Shown: piece after piece, positions 8,150 through 15,080 of the stretch
Layout of the letters: every line of letters starts with the position of its first letter
How positions within the stretch are numbered: the first letter of the stretch is position 1
From: CAZNEZ01 sp964572475
Lineage (GTDB): Bacteria; Bacillota; Clostridia; Lachnospirales; Lachnospiraceae
Assembly (NCBI GenBank): GCA_964572475.1
Contig: CAZNEZ010000025.1
Span: 1 to 30,346, forward strand
Direction: 5' to 3'
Length of the DNA stretch: 30,346 nucleotides
The notes under the pieces: model-generated
Told to the model about the DNA's origin: nothing
Databases searched by the model: none
The model's input: the letters and a program-made list of their open reading frames with translations, nothing else
Made by a program: the position numbers and the translations under genes

Positions 8150-9391
8150 CTAGTTCATATATCTGTAATCAAGAACAGGTATATGAGCATTTCCTTTCAC
8201 ATCTTTAAATTCTGGCCATGCCGTAAGTATTACCAAAACATCACTATTCTGGCATATCTCATCAAGGTTATTAATGTATTTCATATTAATATCATAGTAC
8301 TCTTTAAATTCATCGATTGCTACAGGATCATATCCCGAAATATTTGTATATCCAAGCTTTATAAGATTCTTGATTATTTTTGCCGATGCACAATCTCTGA
8401 CATCATTTGAATTTGGCTTAAATGATAATCCTAATATTCCTATTCTAGCCTCTTTACTAACTTTTTTAGCAATTCTTTCTGCTATAATCTCTGGCATTTC
8501 CTCATTAGTTTTAATTACATTTTTAAGAATTTCTGGATTAGCACCTTTAGCTTTGGCAATTGAATATAGCGCATTAGTATCCTTTGGCAGACAGTATCCA
8601 CCATAGCCACAGCCTGGATAGACATATGTAGTCATATTACAATCATTCCATCTTTTATCCATATGAAGAATATTAAATGCATTGGCAATCTCTATTCCTC
8701 CTATATTCTCTGCTATTTCTGACATTTCGTTAGAATAGCTTATCATCGTAGCAAGCAATGAATTAGATAGATATTTAATAAACTCTCCAGTATTTGGACT
8801 TACTTTATATATTGGAATGCCAAAAGGTTTATATATCTTTTCAAGTGTAGGCATTGCCTCGTCGTATTCTAATCCTATAACTATTCTGTCTGCATTTATA
8901 AAGTCTTCCCAGCAATGTCCCTCTCTTAGAAATTCAGGATTATTAGCTATAAATATGTCTTTACCTGGAGTAAAGCCAAGTTCTTCTACAAAAGGTTTTA
9001 CTTTTTCATTAGTAGTTGATGGTGGTATCGTAGACTTTGTTACAAGCACCATTTTCTTGGATTTATCTGCATACTTGAGAGTCTCTTCAATGGCACTATA
9101 TAGATAAGTAAGATCCGCTTCTCCATTTTGTCCATAAGGAGTTCCAACACAGTAAAATACTATCTCGCTATCTTCTATTGCTGCCTTAACATCTTCTGTA
9201 ATGATAAAATTCTTATTTAGGTTATCTGTAAGTGCTGTATCAAGACCATTTTCCAAAAAAGGAAGTTTCCCACTTCTAAGAATAGATTTTCTTTTATTAT
9301 CCACATCTATTCCATATACTTTAAATCCATAATGTGCAAATCCTAAAGCCGTTGTCAATCCTACAAATCCTAATCCAAATACTGTTATCAT
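8150..9391 (-). CDS. ugd: UDP-glucose 6-dehydrogenase
   Basis: 413 aa. The N-terminal NAD-binding motif is GLGFVG at 6-11. 'CVGTPYGQNGEADLTYLYSA', 'TKSTIPPSTT' and 'NNPEFLREG' with 'ADRIVIG' are typical of UDP-glucose/UDP-GlcNAc-type nucleotide-sugar dehydrogenases. The catalytic cysteine is C267 in 'GYGGYCLPKDTNAL', and the C-terminal domain has 'ILGLSFKPNSNDVRDCAS'. The enzyme oxidises UDP-glucose to UDP-glucuronate with two NAD+. The start sits 3 nt after the preceding epimerase stop, with AGGAGA upstream. Pairing with a UDP-glucuronate decarboxylase-like gene indicates that the product is used for UDP-xylose. A different C6 sugar substrate cannot be excluded but the motifs favour UDP-glucose. 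Confidence 0.9.
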   Translation of the reverse strand: MITVFGLGFVGLTTALGFAHYGFKVYGIDVDNKRKSILRSGKLPFLENGLDTALTDNLNKNFIITEDVKAAIEDSEIVFYCVGTPYGQNGEADLTYLYSAIEETLKYADKSKKMVLVTKSTIPPSTTNEKVKPFVEELGFTPGKDIFIANNPEFLREGHCWEDFINADRIVIGLEYDEAMPTLEKIYKPFGIPIYKVSPNTGEFIKYLSNSLLATMISYSNEMSEIAENIGGIEIANAFNILHMDKRWNDCNMTTYVYPGCGYGGYCLPKDTNALYSIAKAKGANPEILKNVIKTNEEMPEIIAERIAKKVSKEARIGILGLSFKPNSNDVRDCASAKIIKNLIKLGYTNISGYDPVAIDEFKEYYDINMKYINNLDEICQNSDVLVILTAWPEFKDVKGNAHIPVLDYRYMN

Positions 9392-9394
9392 AAG

Positions 9395-10462
9395 TTATCT
9401 CCTGTCTTCCTGTAAATGTAATATATATCTTTTTATCGCTTCATCAGTTCCATACATTGGTTTATATCCCAATAATCTTTGTGCCTTTGAAATATCAGGA
9501 CATCTTCTTTGCGGATTATCCGTAAGATAATGTTTATCCTCATGAACTCTATAGACTATATCAGAAGAATGTTCAAATAATTCTTCTCCTACTTTTTTAT
9601 ACTTTTGGGCAAGTGTTGTTACTGTTATTTCTTCTTTATCATATCCGATATTAAATATATCGTACTGACCATAAAGAGCACATTTTAAAATTCCCTGTAT
9701 TGTATCCGCATTATAGCAAAATGTCCTTGTTGCCTTACCATCACTGAATATTACTATATCTTCATTATTCAAAATATTATCTGCAAAATCTGCAACAACT
9801 CGCTTATCATTTGTTCTAAGTCCTGGTCCAAATGCATTAAAAGGCCTTATCACAGTAAGTGGCATATTATATACATTATGATAGTTGTAGCATAATGTCT
9901 CTCCGAATCTCTTAGACTCATCATAGCAGGCACGAGGCCCTGATGTATTAACATTTCCCCAATAATCCTCACCTGTCGGAACCTGTCCTTCAGCTGGATT
10001 ACCATATATCTCACTTGTAGAAAAGAACAATAAATCATATATATTTTTGTCTTTATAAAAATCTAATAATCTTCTAAGTCCAAGTACATCAGCGTCTATT
10101 GTCTCAATAGGATGAAGTCTGTAATATATTGGTGACGCTAATGATGCCATATGAAAGATTATCTTTGCATCGCTTGCAAATGTTAAGTCACATGTTGTTA
10201 CATCTTCACAAACAAGTTCAAATTCTTCATCATCAAAATCTGCAATCCATTCTGGCTTTCCAAACATATAATTATCAATACCAATTACCTTTTTAATTCC
10301 AAGTTCTACATAAAATTGTTTGAAATAGCTAAGTAACATATATCCAATTGAACCTGCAAATCCTGTTACAAGTATTGTTTTACCATTAAAAATCATTTTT
10401 TCTTTATCTGTAAGTCTTGAATGTATATTTATTAAATCTTCTCTCACTATTGATGTAAACAT
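9395..10462 (-). CDS. NAD-dependent SDR epimerase/decarboxylase, probable UDP-glucuronate decarboxylase
   Basis: 355 aa from the ATG at 10462, which has GAGG 6 nt upstream; an ATG 12 nt earlier overlaps that ribosome site and is less likely. 'TILVTGFAGSIGYM' is the TGxxGxxG NAD site of extended SDRs. The active site has 'FFSTSEIYGNP' and YxxxK in 'CYDESKRFGETL'. The run 'EDYWGNVNTSGPRACYDESK' closely matches UDP-glucuronate decarboxylase (UXS), which converts UDP-glucuronate to UDP-xylose. It is the first gene of the glycan operon and directly precedes ugd, the enzyme that would supply its substrate. A dTDP-glucose 4,6-dehydratase or 4-epimerase is the alternative, but neighbours and motif favour UXS. 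Confidence 0.82.
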   Translation of the reverse strand: MFTSIVREDLINIHSRLTDKEKMIFNGKTILVTGFAGSIGYMLLSYFKQFYVELGIKKVIGIDNYMFGKPEWIADFDDEEFELVCEDVTTCDLTFASDAKIIFHMASLASPIYYRLHPIETIDADVLGLRRLLDFYKDKNIYDLLFFSTSEIYGNPAEGQVPTGEDYWGNVNTSGPRACYDESKRFGETLCYNYHNVYNMPLTVIRPFNAFGPGLRTNDKRVVADFADNILNNEDIVIFSDGKATRTFCYNADTIQGILKCALYGQYDIFNIGYDKEEITVTTLAQKYKKVGEELFEHSSDIVYRVHEDKHYLTDNPQRRCPDISKAQRLLGYKPMYGTDEAIKRYILHLQEDRR

Positions 10463-10502
10463 ATAAAACCTCATTTCCGTGTCATTTATTGTAATATTAT
10501 GA

Positions 10503-10508
10503 ATTATA
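10503..10508 (-). promoter_or_regulatory. Tentative -10 box for the nine-gene glycan operon
   Basis: On the minus strand a perfect TATAAT lies about 40 nt before the first gene. No convincing -35 is placed 16-18 nt upstream (best match TATTTA). The operon needs a promoter here because the gene upstream ends in a terminator. The exact site is a guess. Confidence 0.3.
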
Positions 10509-10570
10509 TTTCGGCACTTTTATCATAAATATGAATAGTAATACAATACTTTTATGCTTGTAAGAACACA

Positions 10571-10607
10571 CTAATAATAAAAACCTTCAAGCTCATTTAC
10601 CTGAAGG
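10571..10607 (-). terminator. Rho-independent terminator after the GtrB-like gene
   Basis: Reading the minus strand, TGAAGG-like and CCTTCA-like arms (10602-10607 with 10584-10589; 6 bp, loop 12 nt) are followed by TTTTTATTATT. It lies 30 nt past the stop of the 10637-11617 gene and separates that gene from the glycan operon. Confidence 0.7.
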
Positions 10608-10636
10608 CTTTATATTGTATATATTTATCAAAAGTA

Positions 10637-11617
10637 TTACTCATTATTACTTGATTCATTTCCTATTAATTCTTCTTTATTAGTATCACTCTCAAGATTC
10701 TTAGTATCTCCAACTATATAAATCGGTCTCCCTTTTACCTCTTTAAATAGAATACCAATATATTCTCCAAGTATTCCAAGTAGGATAAATAGAATTGCAA
10801 ACATAAAGCATAATACTACTATAATTGTTGCATATCCTGCTGGTGTTCCATTAGCAACTTTAGAGACTATTGTATAAATCATAATTGCAAGCCCTGTAAA
10901 TCCAGCAATTCCACCACAAATAGTTGCTGCCTTAAGTGGAAGATCAGAAAAACTTAGTAATGCATTAACTGCAAAGTTCATTAGTTTCTTAAAGCTATAT
11001 TTACTCTCACCAGCGGCTCTGTCTTTTGCTTCATATTCAATATTAGTTTTTTTAAAACCCACGTCTTGAACAAATCCTCTAAGAAATCTTGTTTTTTCTC
11101 TATAGTCTTTTCTTAAAACATCAGCTGGTTTTTTAGCTATTGCAAAGAAATCAGAAGCATTTGCATCAAATTCTACACTTGAAAGTTTGTTAAGAATCTT
11201 ATAAAAAAGTCCAGATGTTATATTCTTCATAAATCCTGCTGACTTATTCTTTGTTCTTACCATAGTGATTACTTCGTAACCTTCTTCAAACTTCTCAATT
11301 ATATCTGAAATAAGTTCTACCGGATGCTGTAAATCTGCATCCATACAGATAATACCATCACCTGTAGCATAATCTATACCAGCTATCATAGCTGCATCAT
11401 GTCCAAAATTCCTTGAAAAATTAATAACCTTTATATTTTTATCATCATTGGCAAATTCTGATATAATTTCTCCACTCTTGTCTTTACTTCCATCATTTAC
11501 AAAAATAATCTCATAATCCCACTTTAAATTTTTTACTACTTTATCTATTGCTTCTCTAAACTGTGTTAGAACAGCTTCTTCGTTGTATACTGATACAACA
11601 ACTGATATCTTCTTCAT
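10637..11617 (-). CDS. Polyprenyl-phosphate glycosyltransferase (GtrB/DPMS-like GT2)
   Basis: 326 aa. The N-terminus 'ISVVVSVYNEEAVLTQF', 'FVNDGSKDKS', 'NFSRNFGHDAAMIAG' and the DAD at 93-95 ('CMDADLQHP') are the signature of dolichol/undecaprenol-phosphate sugar transferases. 'GESKYSFKKL' at 203-212 is also typical. Two membrane helices lie at about 228-251 and 261-290. Such enzymes put a sugar from UDP-glucose or a similar donor onto undecaprenyl phosphate at the inner face of the membrane. The lipid-linked sugar is then flipped and used outside. It has its own consensus sigma-A promoter and its own terminator, so it is a single-gene unit. A GtrA flippase and a GtrC-type transferase are not visible. 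Its link to the flanking clusters is by position only. Confidence 0.9.
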   Translation of the reverse strand: MKKISVVVSVYNEEAVLTQFREAIDKVVKNLKWDYEIIFVNDGSKDKSGEIISEFANDDKNIKVINFSRNFGHDAAMIAGIDYATGDGIICMDADLQHPVELISDIIEKFEEGYEVITMVRTKNKSAGFMKNITSGLFYKILNKLSSVEFDANASDFFAIAKKPADVLRKDYREKTRFLRGFVQDVGFKKTNIEYEAKDRAAGESKYSFKKLMNFAVNALLSFSDLPLKAATICGGIAGFTGLAIMIYTIVSKVANGTPAGYATIIVVLCFMFAILFILLGILGEYIGILFKEVKGRPIYIVGDTKNLESDTNKEELIGNESSNNE

Positions 11618-11668
11618 ATCAAATTAACCTCTGCTTTCGTTAGTTAGTTTATAATTTATCTATTTACT

Positions 11669-11684
11669 ATTGTTATACAACAAT
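11669..11684. promoter_or_regulatory. Candidate operator: palindrome ATTGTT-N4-AACAAT
   Basis: A perfect 6+4+6 inverted repeat sits immediately downstream of the minus-strand -10 box, covering the expected transcription start. More ATTGT/ACAAT half-sites follow at 11686-11691, 11702-11706 and 11708-11711, across both divergent promoters. A repressor site is a reasonable reading; the regulator is unknown. Confidence 0.4.
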
Positions 11685-11685
11685 G

Positions 11686-11714
11686 ATTGTAGCTTTTAAG
11701 TACAATGTTGTCAA
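11686..11714 (-). promoter_or_regulatory. Sigma-A promoter for the GtrB-like gene
   Basis: On the minus strand TTGACA (11709-11714), a 17-nt spacer and TACAAT (11686-11691) make a near-consensus housekeeping promoter. The -35 box overlaps the -35 of the plus-strand promoter. Confidence 0.75.
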
Positions 11715-11736
11715 GCAGGCTGAAATATGTTAAAAT
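11708..11736 (+). promoter_or_regulatory. Sigma-A promoter for the first CgeB-like gene
   Basis: TTGTCA (11708-11713), a 17-nt spacer and TAAAAT (11731-11736) on the plus strand. The leader to the ATG at 11811 would be about 70 nt. Its -35 shares five bases with the -35 of the opposite promoter. Confidence 0.65.
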
Positions 11737-11810
11737 TTTAGTAATATATTACATTTTTGATTTGCTCTTATACTATTAAAATATGTCAGCAGCTCATAGA
11801 AAGAGGCCAT

Positions 11811-12977
11811 ATGTCTAGTCACAAAAAAATACTTATTCTTGAATGGAACTCATTTGGATTGCAAGACGCTGTATCTGCATTTACACAGCTCGGATATGAC
11901 ATTACTTATTTTTCTCATCCAGATATTTTAGAGCATACTAGTACTGAGTGTGCTGAATATCTAGATAATTCTATTTTGGCTGATTCTTATGACTTTATTT
12001 TTTCACTTAATTATTATCCTGCTATTTCTAAAGCATGTAACAAGCATAACCTCAAATATATATCAATAGTATATGATTCTCCACACATTAATCTATATAC
12101 CTTTACTGTAATATATCCATGCAATATGATTTTCGTCTTTGACAGTGCTATGTACAATGAATTTCACTCAAACGGCATTAATACCATCTATTATATGCCT
12201 CTATGTGTGAATGTCGAACGCTACGATAATATGCCTGTGCTTAATAATTATGCTCCTTATACTTCTGATGTTTCCTTTGTAGGAGCGCTATATAACGAAA
12301 AACATAATCTTTTTGACAGACTTACTTCACTTTCAGAGAGAAGCAAAGGATATCTACAAGGAATAATGGAGGCTCAATCTAGAGTTTATGGATACTATAT
12401 GATTGATGAGCTTATTAATGATGAGCTCGTAAAAGAGATGTATAATTCCTACCCTTATGACGTTCCATCTGATAGTACTGCAACGCAAAAATACGTTTAT
12501 TCAGAATATTTTTTATCACGAAAAATCACTTCTATTGAACGTATCCGCCTACTAAGGCTTATTTCTGACAAATACAACACAGCCTTATATACATCAAATG
12601 ATACTCCTATGTTTCCACATATTATTAATCGCGGTCCATGCGACTATTATAACCAAATGCCTTATGTTTTTAAGCATAGCAAGATAAATTTAAACATTAC
12701 GCTCAAAAGTATTAAAGCCGGTATCCCACTTAGAATATTAGACATAATGGGATGTGGTGGATTTGTTTTAACTAATTATCAGGCGGATCTTGAACAATTT
12801 TTTGAAGCCGGTGTTGACTATGTATACTACAATGATGAAGCTGATCTTTTGTCGAAGATTGATTACTATCTTAGACACGAAGAAGAACGACTGGCAATTG
12901 CTAGACACGGATATGAAACAGTCAAATCATCCTATACTTGGATACAGACGATAGCTTGTATTATTGATTTATTATAA
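11811..12977 (+). CDS. CgeB/DUF3880-like GT-B glycosyltransferase, paralogue 1
   Basis: 388 aa from the ATG at 11811, preceded by AGAGG; a TTG at 11757 is in frame but unsupported. The N-terminal half ('KKILILEWNSFGLQDAVSAFTQLGY', 'YISIVYDSPH', 'FVFDSAMYNEF') resembles the DUF3880 domain. The C-terminal half has 'SDVSFVGALY', 'SKINLNITLKSIKAGIPLR', 'DIMGCGGFVLTNYQADL' and 'HEEERLAIARHGYE', the glycosyl-transfer half of CgeB-type GT-B enzymes. No signal peptide or membrane helix is seen, so it acts in the cytoplasm. It is closest by eye to paralogue 4, sharing 'YVYY', 'SFVGALY' and 'MPYVF' segments. It is separated from paralogues 2-4 by two GT2 genes on the other strand. A role in glycosylating flagellin is inferred from position. 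Confidence 0.85.
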   Translation: MSSHKKILILEWNSFGLQDAVSAFTQLGYDITYFSHPDILEHTSTECAEYLDNSILADSYDFIFSLNYYPAISKACNKHNLKYISIVYDSPHINLYTFTVIYPCNMIFVFDSAMYNEFHSNGINTIYYMPLCVNVERYDNMPVLNNYAPYTSDVSFVGALYNEKHNLFDRLTSLSERSKGYLQGIMEAQSRVYGYYMIDELINDELVKEMYNSYPYDVPSDSTATQKYVYSEYFLSRKITSIERIRLLRLISDKYNTALYTSNDTPMFPHIINRGPCDYYNQMPYVFKHSKINLNITLKSIKAGIPLRILDIMGCGGFVLTNYQADLEQFFEAGVDYVYYNDEADLLSKIDYYLRHEEERLAIARHGYETVKSSYTWIQTIACIIDLL

Positions 12978-13004
12978 TAGAATTGTAATTCTTAATACTT
13001 AGTA

Positions 13005-14039
13005 TCATTTTGATGCATTTACATATTTTATAAGTTCTTGTGTAAATTCATGTGACTTTTCTATTGTATCTGCCTCTAATCCAACACTTACTAATTCTAA
13101 AAACTGAGGCATCTCTGCTAGAATTGGATTTTCTCTATATTGTGGAAATGTATCTAATGTTACATTTCTTAACTTTTCAAAATCATTATATTGAATTTCA
13201 CGTCCCATATCTATGTAAAAATAGGACGTTTCTATAAAATATGTCAATATAAAATAGTATTCTATTATATTAATATATTCATATACAACCTCTTCTCTTT
13301 TTATCATATCAATCAGTAATTCCATCTGTACCTTTGCATGTTCCAAAATTCTATCGTCTTTTTTTACATAATTATACATGGTACTTTCACTATGTATTCT
13401 TACATTCCAAAACGCTTTATCCATATTATAGAATCTCGTACCATAAAAAAATATTGGAAATATAAACTTAGGTTCTTCATATGCAGTTTTTTCAGCAAAT
13501 TTTATGTTATTATCTATTACTATACTTTTTCTGATAAATTTACCACATTGTCCTGTTGTTAATTGCATTTTCAGAATAAGAAAAGTTCTGTCTTCTACTG
13601 AATTAAGCTCTATTAATCCTTTAATATCACCTTTTCTAACCAAATGTTTTTCACCGTTCACTACATTATAGTGATCATGTTGAAGCATATCAATATCATA
13701 CTCTTTTAAAATTTTATATACTTCCTCAAAAGAATTAAGTTCCAGCCAGTCATCAGAATCACAGAATGTTATATACTCTCCTGTTGCGCGTAGAATACCT
13801 GCATTCCTTGCTCCGCCTTGCTTTATATTTTCTTTAAGATTAACCGTAATAACATTGTCTGGATATCTGACCTTATAATCGCAAATCATATCCCATGTAT
13901 TATCAGTAGAAGCATCATTAACCAATATTATCTCTATATACTCTTTTCCTATAGTTTGCTCTATAAGTGATTGAAAACATATATCTAAATATTTTTCCGA
14001 ATTATAGCATGGTACTATAACACTAATTCTTTTGCCCAT
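13005..14039 (-). CDS. GT2 family glycosyltransferase
   Basis: 344 aa from the ATG at 14039, which has GGAGG 5 nt upstream. The frame is open further upstream through the junction repeat, but no residues there look conserved. 'KRISVIVPCYNSEKYLDICF', 'ILVNDASTD', 'GGARNAGILRATGEYI' and the DSD at 94-96 ('FCDSDDWLE') give a confident GT-A family 2 assignment. The C-terminal half is helical with no recognised domain. It is the second gene of a two-gene minus-strand unit placed inside the CgeB-like set and ends 27 nt from the convergent paralogue 1. Substrate unknown. Being next to the flagellin glycosyltransferase candidates, it may extend the same glycan. Confidence 0.87.
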   Translation of the reverse strand: MGKRISVIVPCYNSEKYLDICFQSLIEQTIGKEYIEIILVNDASTDNTWDMICDYKVRYPDNVITVNLKENIKQGGARNAGILRATGEYITFCDSDDWLELNSFEEVYKILKEYDIDMLQHDHYNVVNGEKHLVRKGDIKGLIELNSVEDRTFLILKMQLTTGQCGKFIRKSIVIDNNIKFAEKTAYEEPKFIFPIFFYGTRFYNMDKAFWNVRIHSESTMYNYVKKDDRILEHAKVQMELLIDMIKREEVVYEYINIIEYYFILTYFIETSYFYIDMGREIQYNDFEKLRNVTLDTFPQYRENPILAEMPQFLELVSVGLEADTIEKSHEFTQELIKYVNASK

Positions 14040-14040
14040 A

Positions 14041-14061
14041 TTTGCCTCCATGCTACGACTG
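14041..14061. repeat. 21-bp direct repeat, copy next to the GT2 start
   Basis: This copy is identical to 14132-14152. On the minus strand it carries TAG, ATG and the GGAGG that serves as the ribosome site for the gene starting at 14039. The two copies lie 91 bp apart and enclose 70 bp with two hairpins. Confidence 0.85.
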
Positions 14062-14131
14062 TTTTTAGGAGCAGCTATGGCACAAGTTTTGCGTAGCACA
14101 AACTTGCAAGGGAAAGAGTTATCTTTCCCTT
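14062..14131. repeat. 70-bp structured insert between the direct repeats
   Basis: It holds two inverted repeats. The first is GGGAAAGA / TCTTTCCC (about 14109-14129, 4-nt loop). The second is CAAGTTT / AAACTTG (about 14083-14106), whose loop contains a partial reverse copy of the TGCTACG in the flanking repeats. No coding frame is convincing. Removing the insert and one repeat restores a normal stop/ribosome-site/start junction. Confidence 0.6.
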
Positions 14132-14152
14132 TTTGCCTCCATGCTACGACTG
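14132..14152. repeat. 21-bp direct repeat, copy overlapping the upstream GT2 stop
   Basis: Identical to 14041-14061. On the minus strand it covers the last codons and TAG stop of the 14144-14947 gene, then a GGAGG with no suitable start after it except a 7-codon frame. Confidence 0.85.
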
Positions 14153-14947
14153 AAGTATGTTTAAGAGACATTTTTCCGTTGCATCATAATATCCAAATCG
14201 TTTTGAATCTTCTAAAAGACCAGAAACTACTACATCGAATATCTCATATTCCAGTAATTCTTTCTTATAATTTCCTACTATGAGGCATCTCGTTCCAAAT
14301 ATCCCCGCAACGTCTTGATTTACTCCACTATCCATTATGTATGCATCTACTAATACCTCATCCACTATCTGCGCATGATATTCTTTGCATATTCTAAGTG
14401 CAAGTTCATAATCTTCAAAGCTTCTTAATGATGTATCAAACATTCCAACCTTTTCAAATACTTCCTTTTTAATAAGCATGGTTGGTGTACCTATCATATT
14501 CCTAATTAATAAATATGGAAAAATAAATCCACTTCTCATAGACTTCTTCATCTCATCGTCTGGGTACTCAACTGTATCACCATTTGGAGCATGCAGAGTA
14601 TATGAGGAATATACTATTCCCACACGAGAAGATGCATTTTCAAATGCATTCATCTGCTTTTCGAGTTTGTCTTCATGCCATATATCATCACTGTCCTGAA
14701 ATGCAATATAATCATATTGTGCGAGCATGATTCCTGCATTCCTTGCTGCTGAAGCTCCTGCATTTTGCTGATAGTGATACTTGATTCTTTCATCACCAAT
14801 GGCTTCTACAACTTCCCTGGTATTATCGCTAGAGCCATCGTCTACTATAATTAGTTCAAAATCTTTATAGGTCTGATTGAGAACACTTCTAATAGATTTT
14901 TCAATTATTGCGCCTCTGTTATATGTTGGTATTATTACACTAACCAT
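14144..14947 (-). CDS. GT2 family glycosyltransferase
   Basis: 267 aa. A textbook GT-A family 2 enzyme: 'MVSVIIPTYNRGAIIEKSIRSVLNQ', 'LIIVDDGSSDNT', 'NAGASAARNAGI', the DSD at 85-87 ('FQDSDDIWHEDKLEKQ'), 'GTPTMLIKKEVFEKVGMFD' and the catalytic-region 'SFEDYELALRI'. No membrane helix is present. An AGGTGA site lies before the ATG, and a TTGAAA-N17-TATAAT promoter lies upstream, so this is the first gene of a two-gene unit with the GT2 at 13005-14039. The donor is probably a nucleotide-hexose or -pentose; the sequence cannot say which. Confidence 0.9.
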   Translation of the reverse strand: MVSVIIPTYNRGAIIEKSIRSVLNQTYKDFELIIVDDGSSDNTREVVEAIGDERIKYHYQQNAGASAARNAGIMLAQYDYIAFQDSDDIWHEDKLEKQMNAFENASSRVGIVYSSYTLHAPNGDTVEYPDDEMKKSMRSGFIFPYLLIRNMIGTPTMLIKKEVFEKVGMFDTSLRSFEDYELALRICKEYHAQIVDEVLVDAYIMDSGVNQDVAGIFGTRCLIVGNYKKELLEYEIFDVVVSGLLEDSKRFGYYDATEKCLLNILQS

Positions 14948-14979
14948 AGTTTCACCTGTCCTATCGTTTTAATGTCTCA

Positions 14980-15008
14980 ATTATATATGCCTTTAAGCAT
15001 ATTTTCAA
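14980..15008 (-). promoter_or_regulatory. Sigma-A promoter for the two-gene GT2 unit
   Basis: On the minus strand TTGAAA (15003-15008), a 17-nt spacer and a perfect TATAAT (14980-14985), about 33 nt before the ATG at 14947. Confidence 0.7.
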
Positions 15009-15080
15009 TATAATTCTATTAAAAACATACTATTTGTGTTATTATTAGACTAAATATAATTAACACTTATGGAGGAAGAA

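Noticed and set aside
10508..10515. GCCGAAAT on the minus strand before the glycan operon, resembling a sigma-28 -10 box
   Set aside because: No TAAA 14-16 nt upstream; the overlapping TATAAT fits a sigma-A box better.
12978..13004. Terminator between CgeB-like gene 1 and the convergent GT2
   Set aside because: Only a weak AGAATT/AATTCT pairing with a 2-nt loop is present; not enough to call.
14032..14283. Plus-strand open frame of about 83 codons across the junction repeats
   Set aside because: It runs antisense over two GT2 genes, has no ribosome site and reads through the repeat hairpins.
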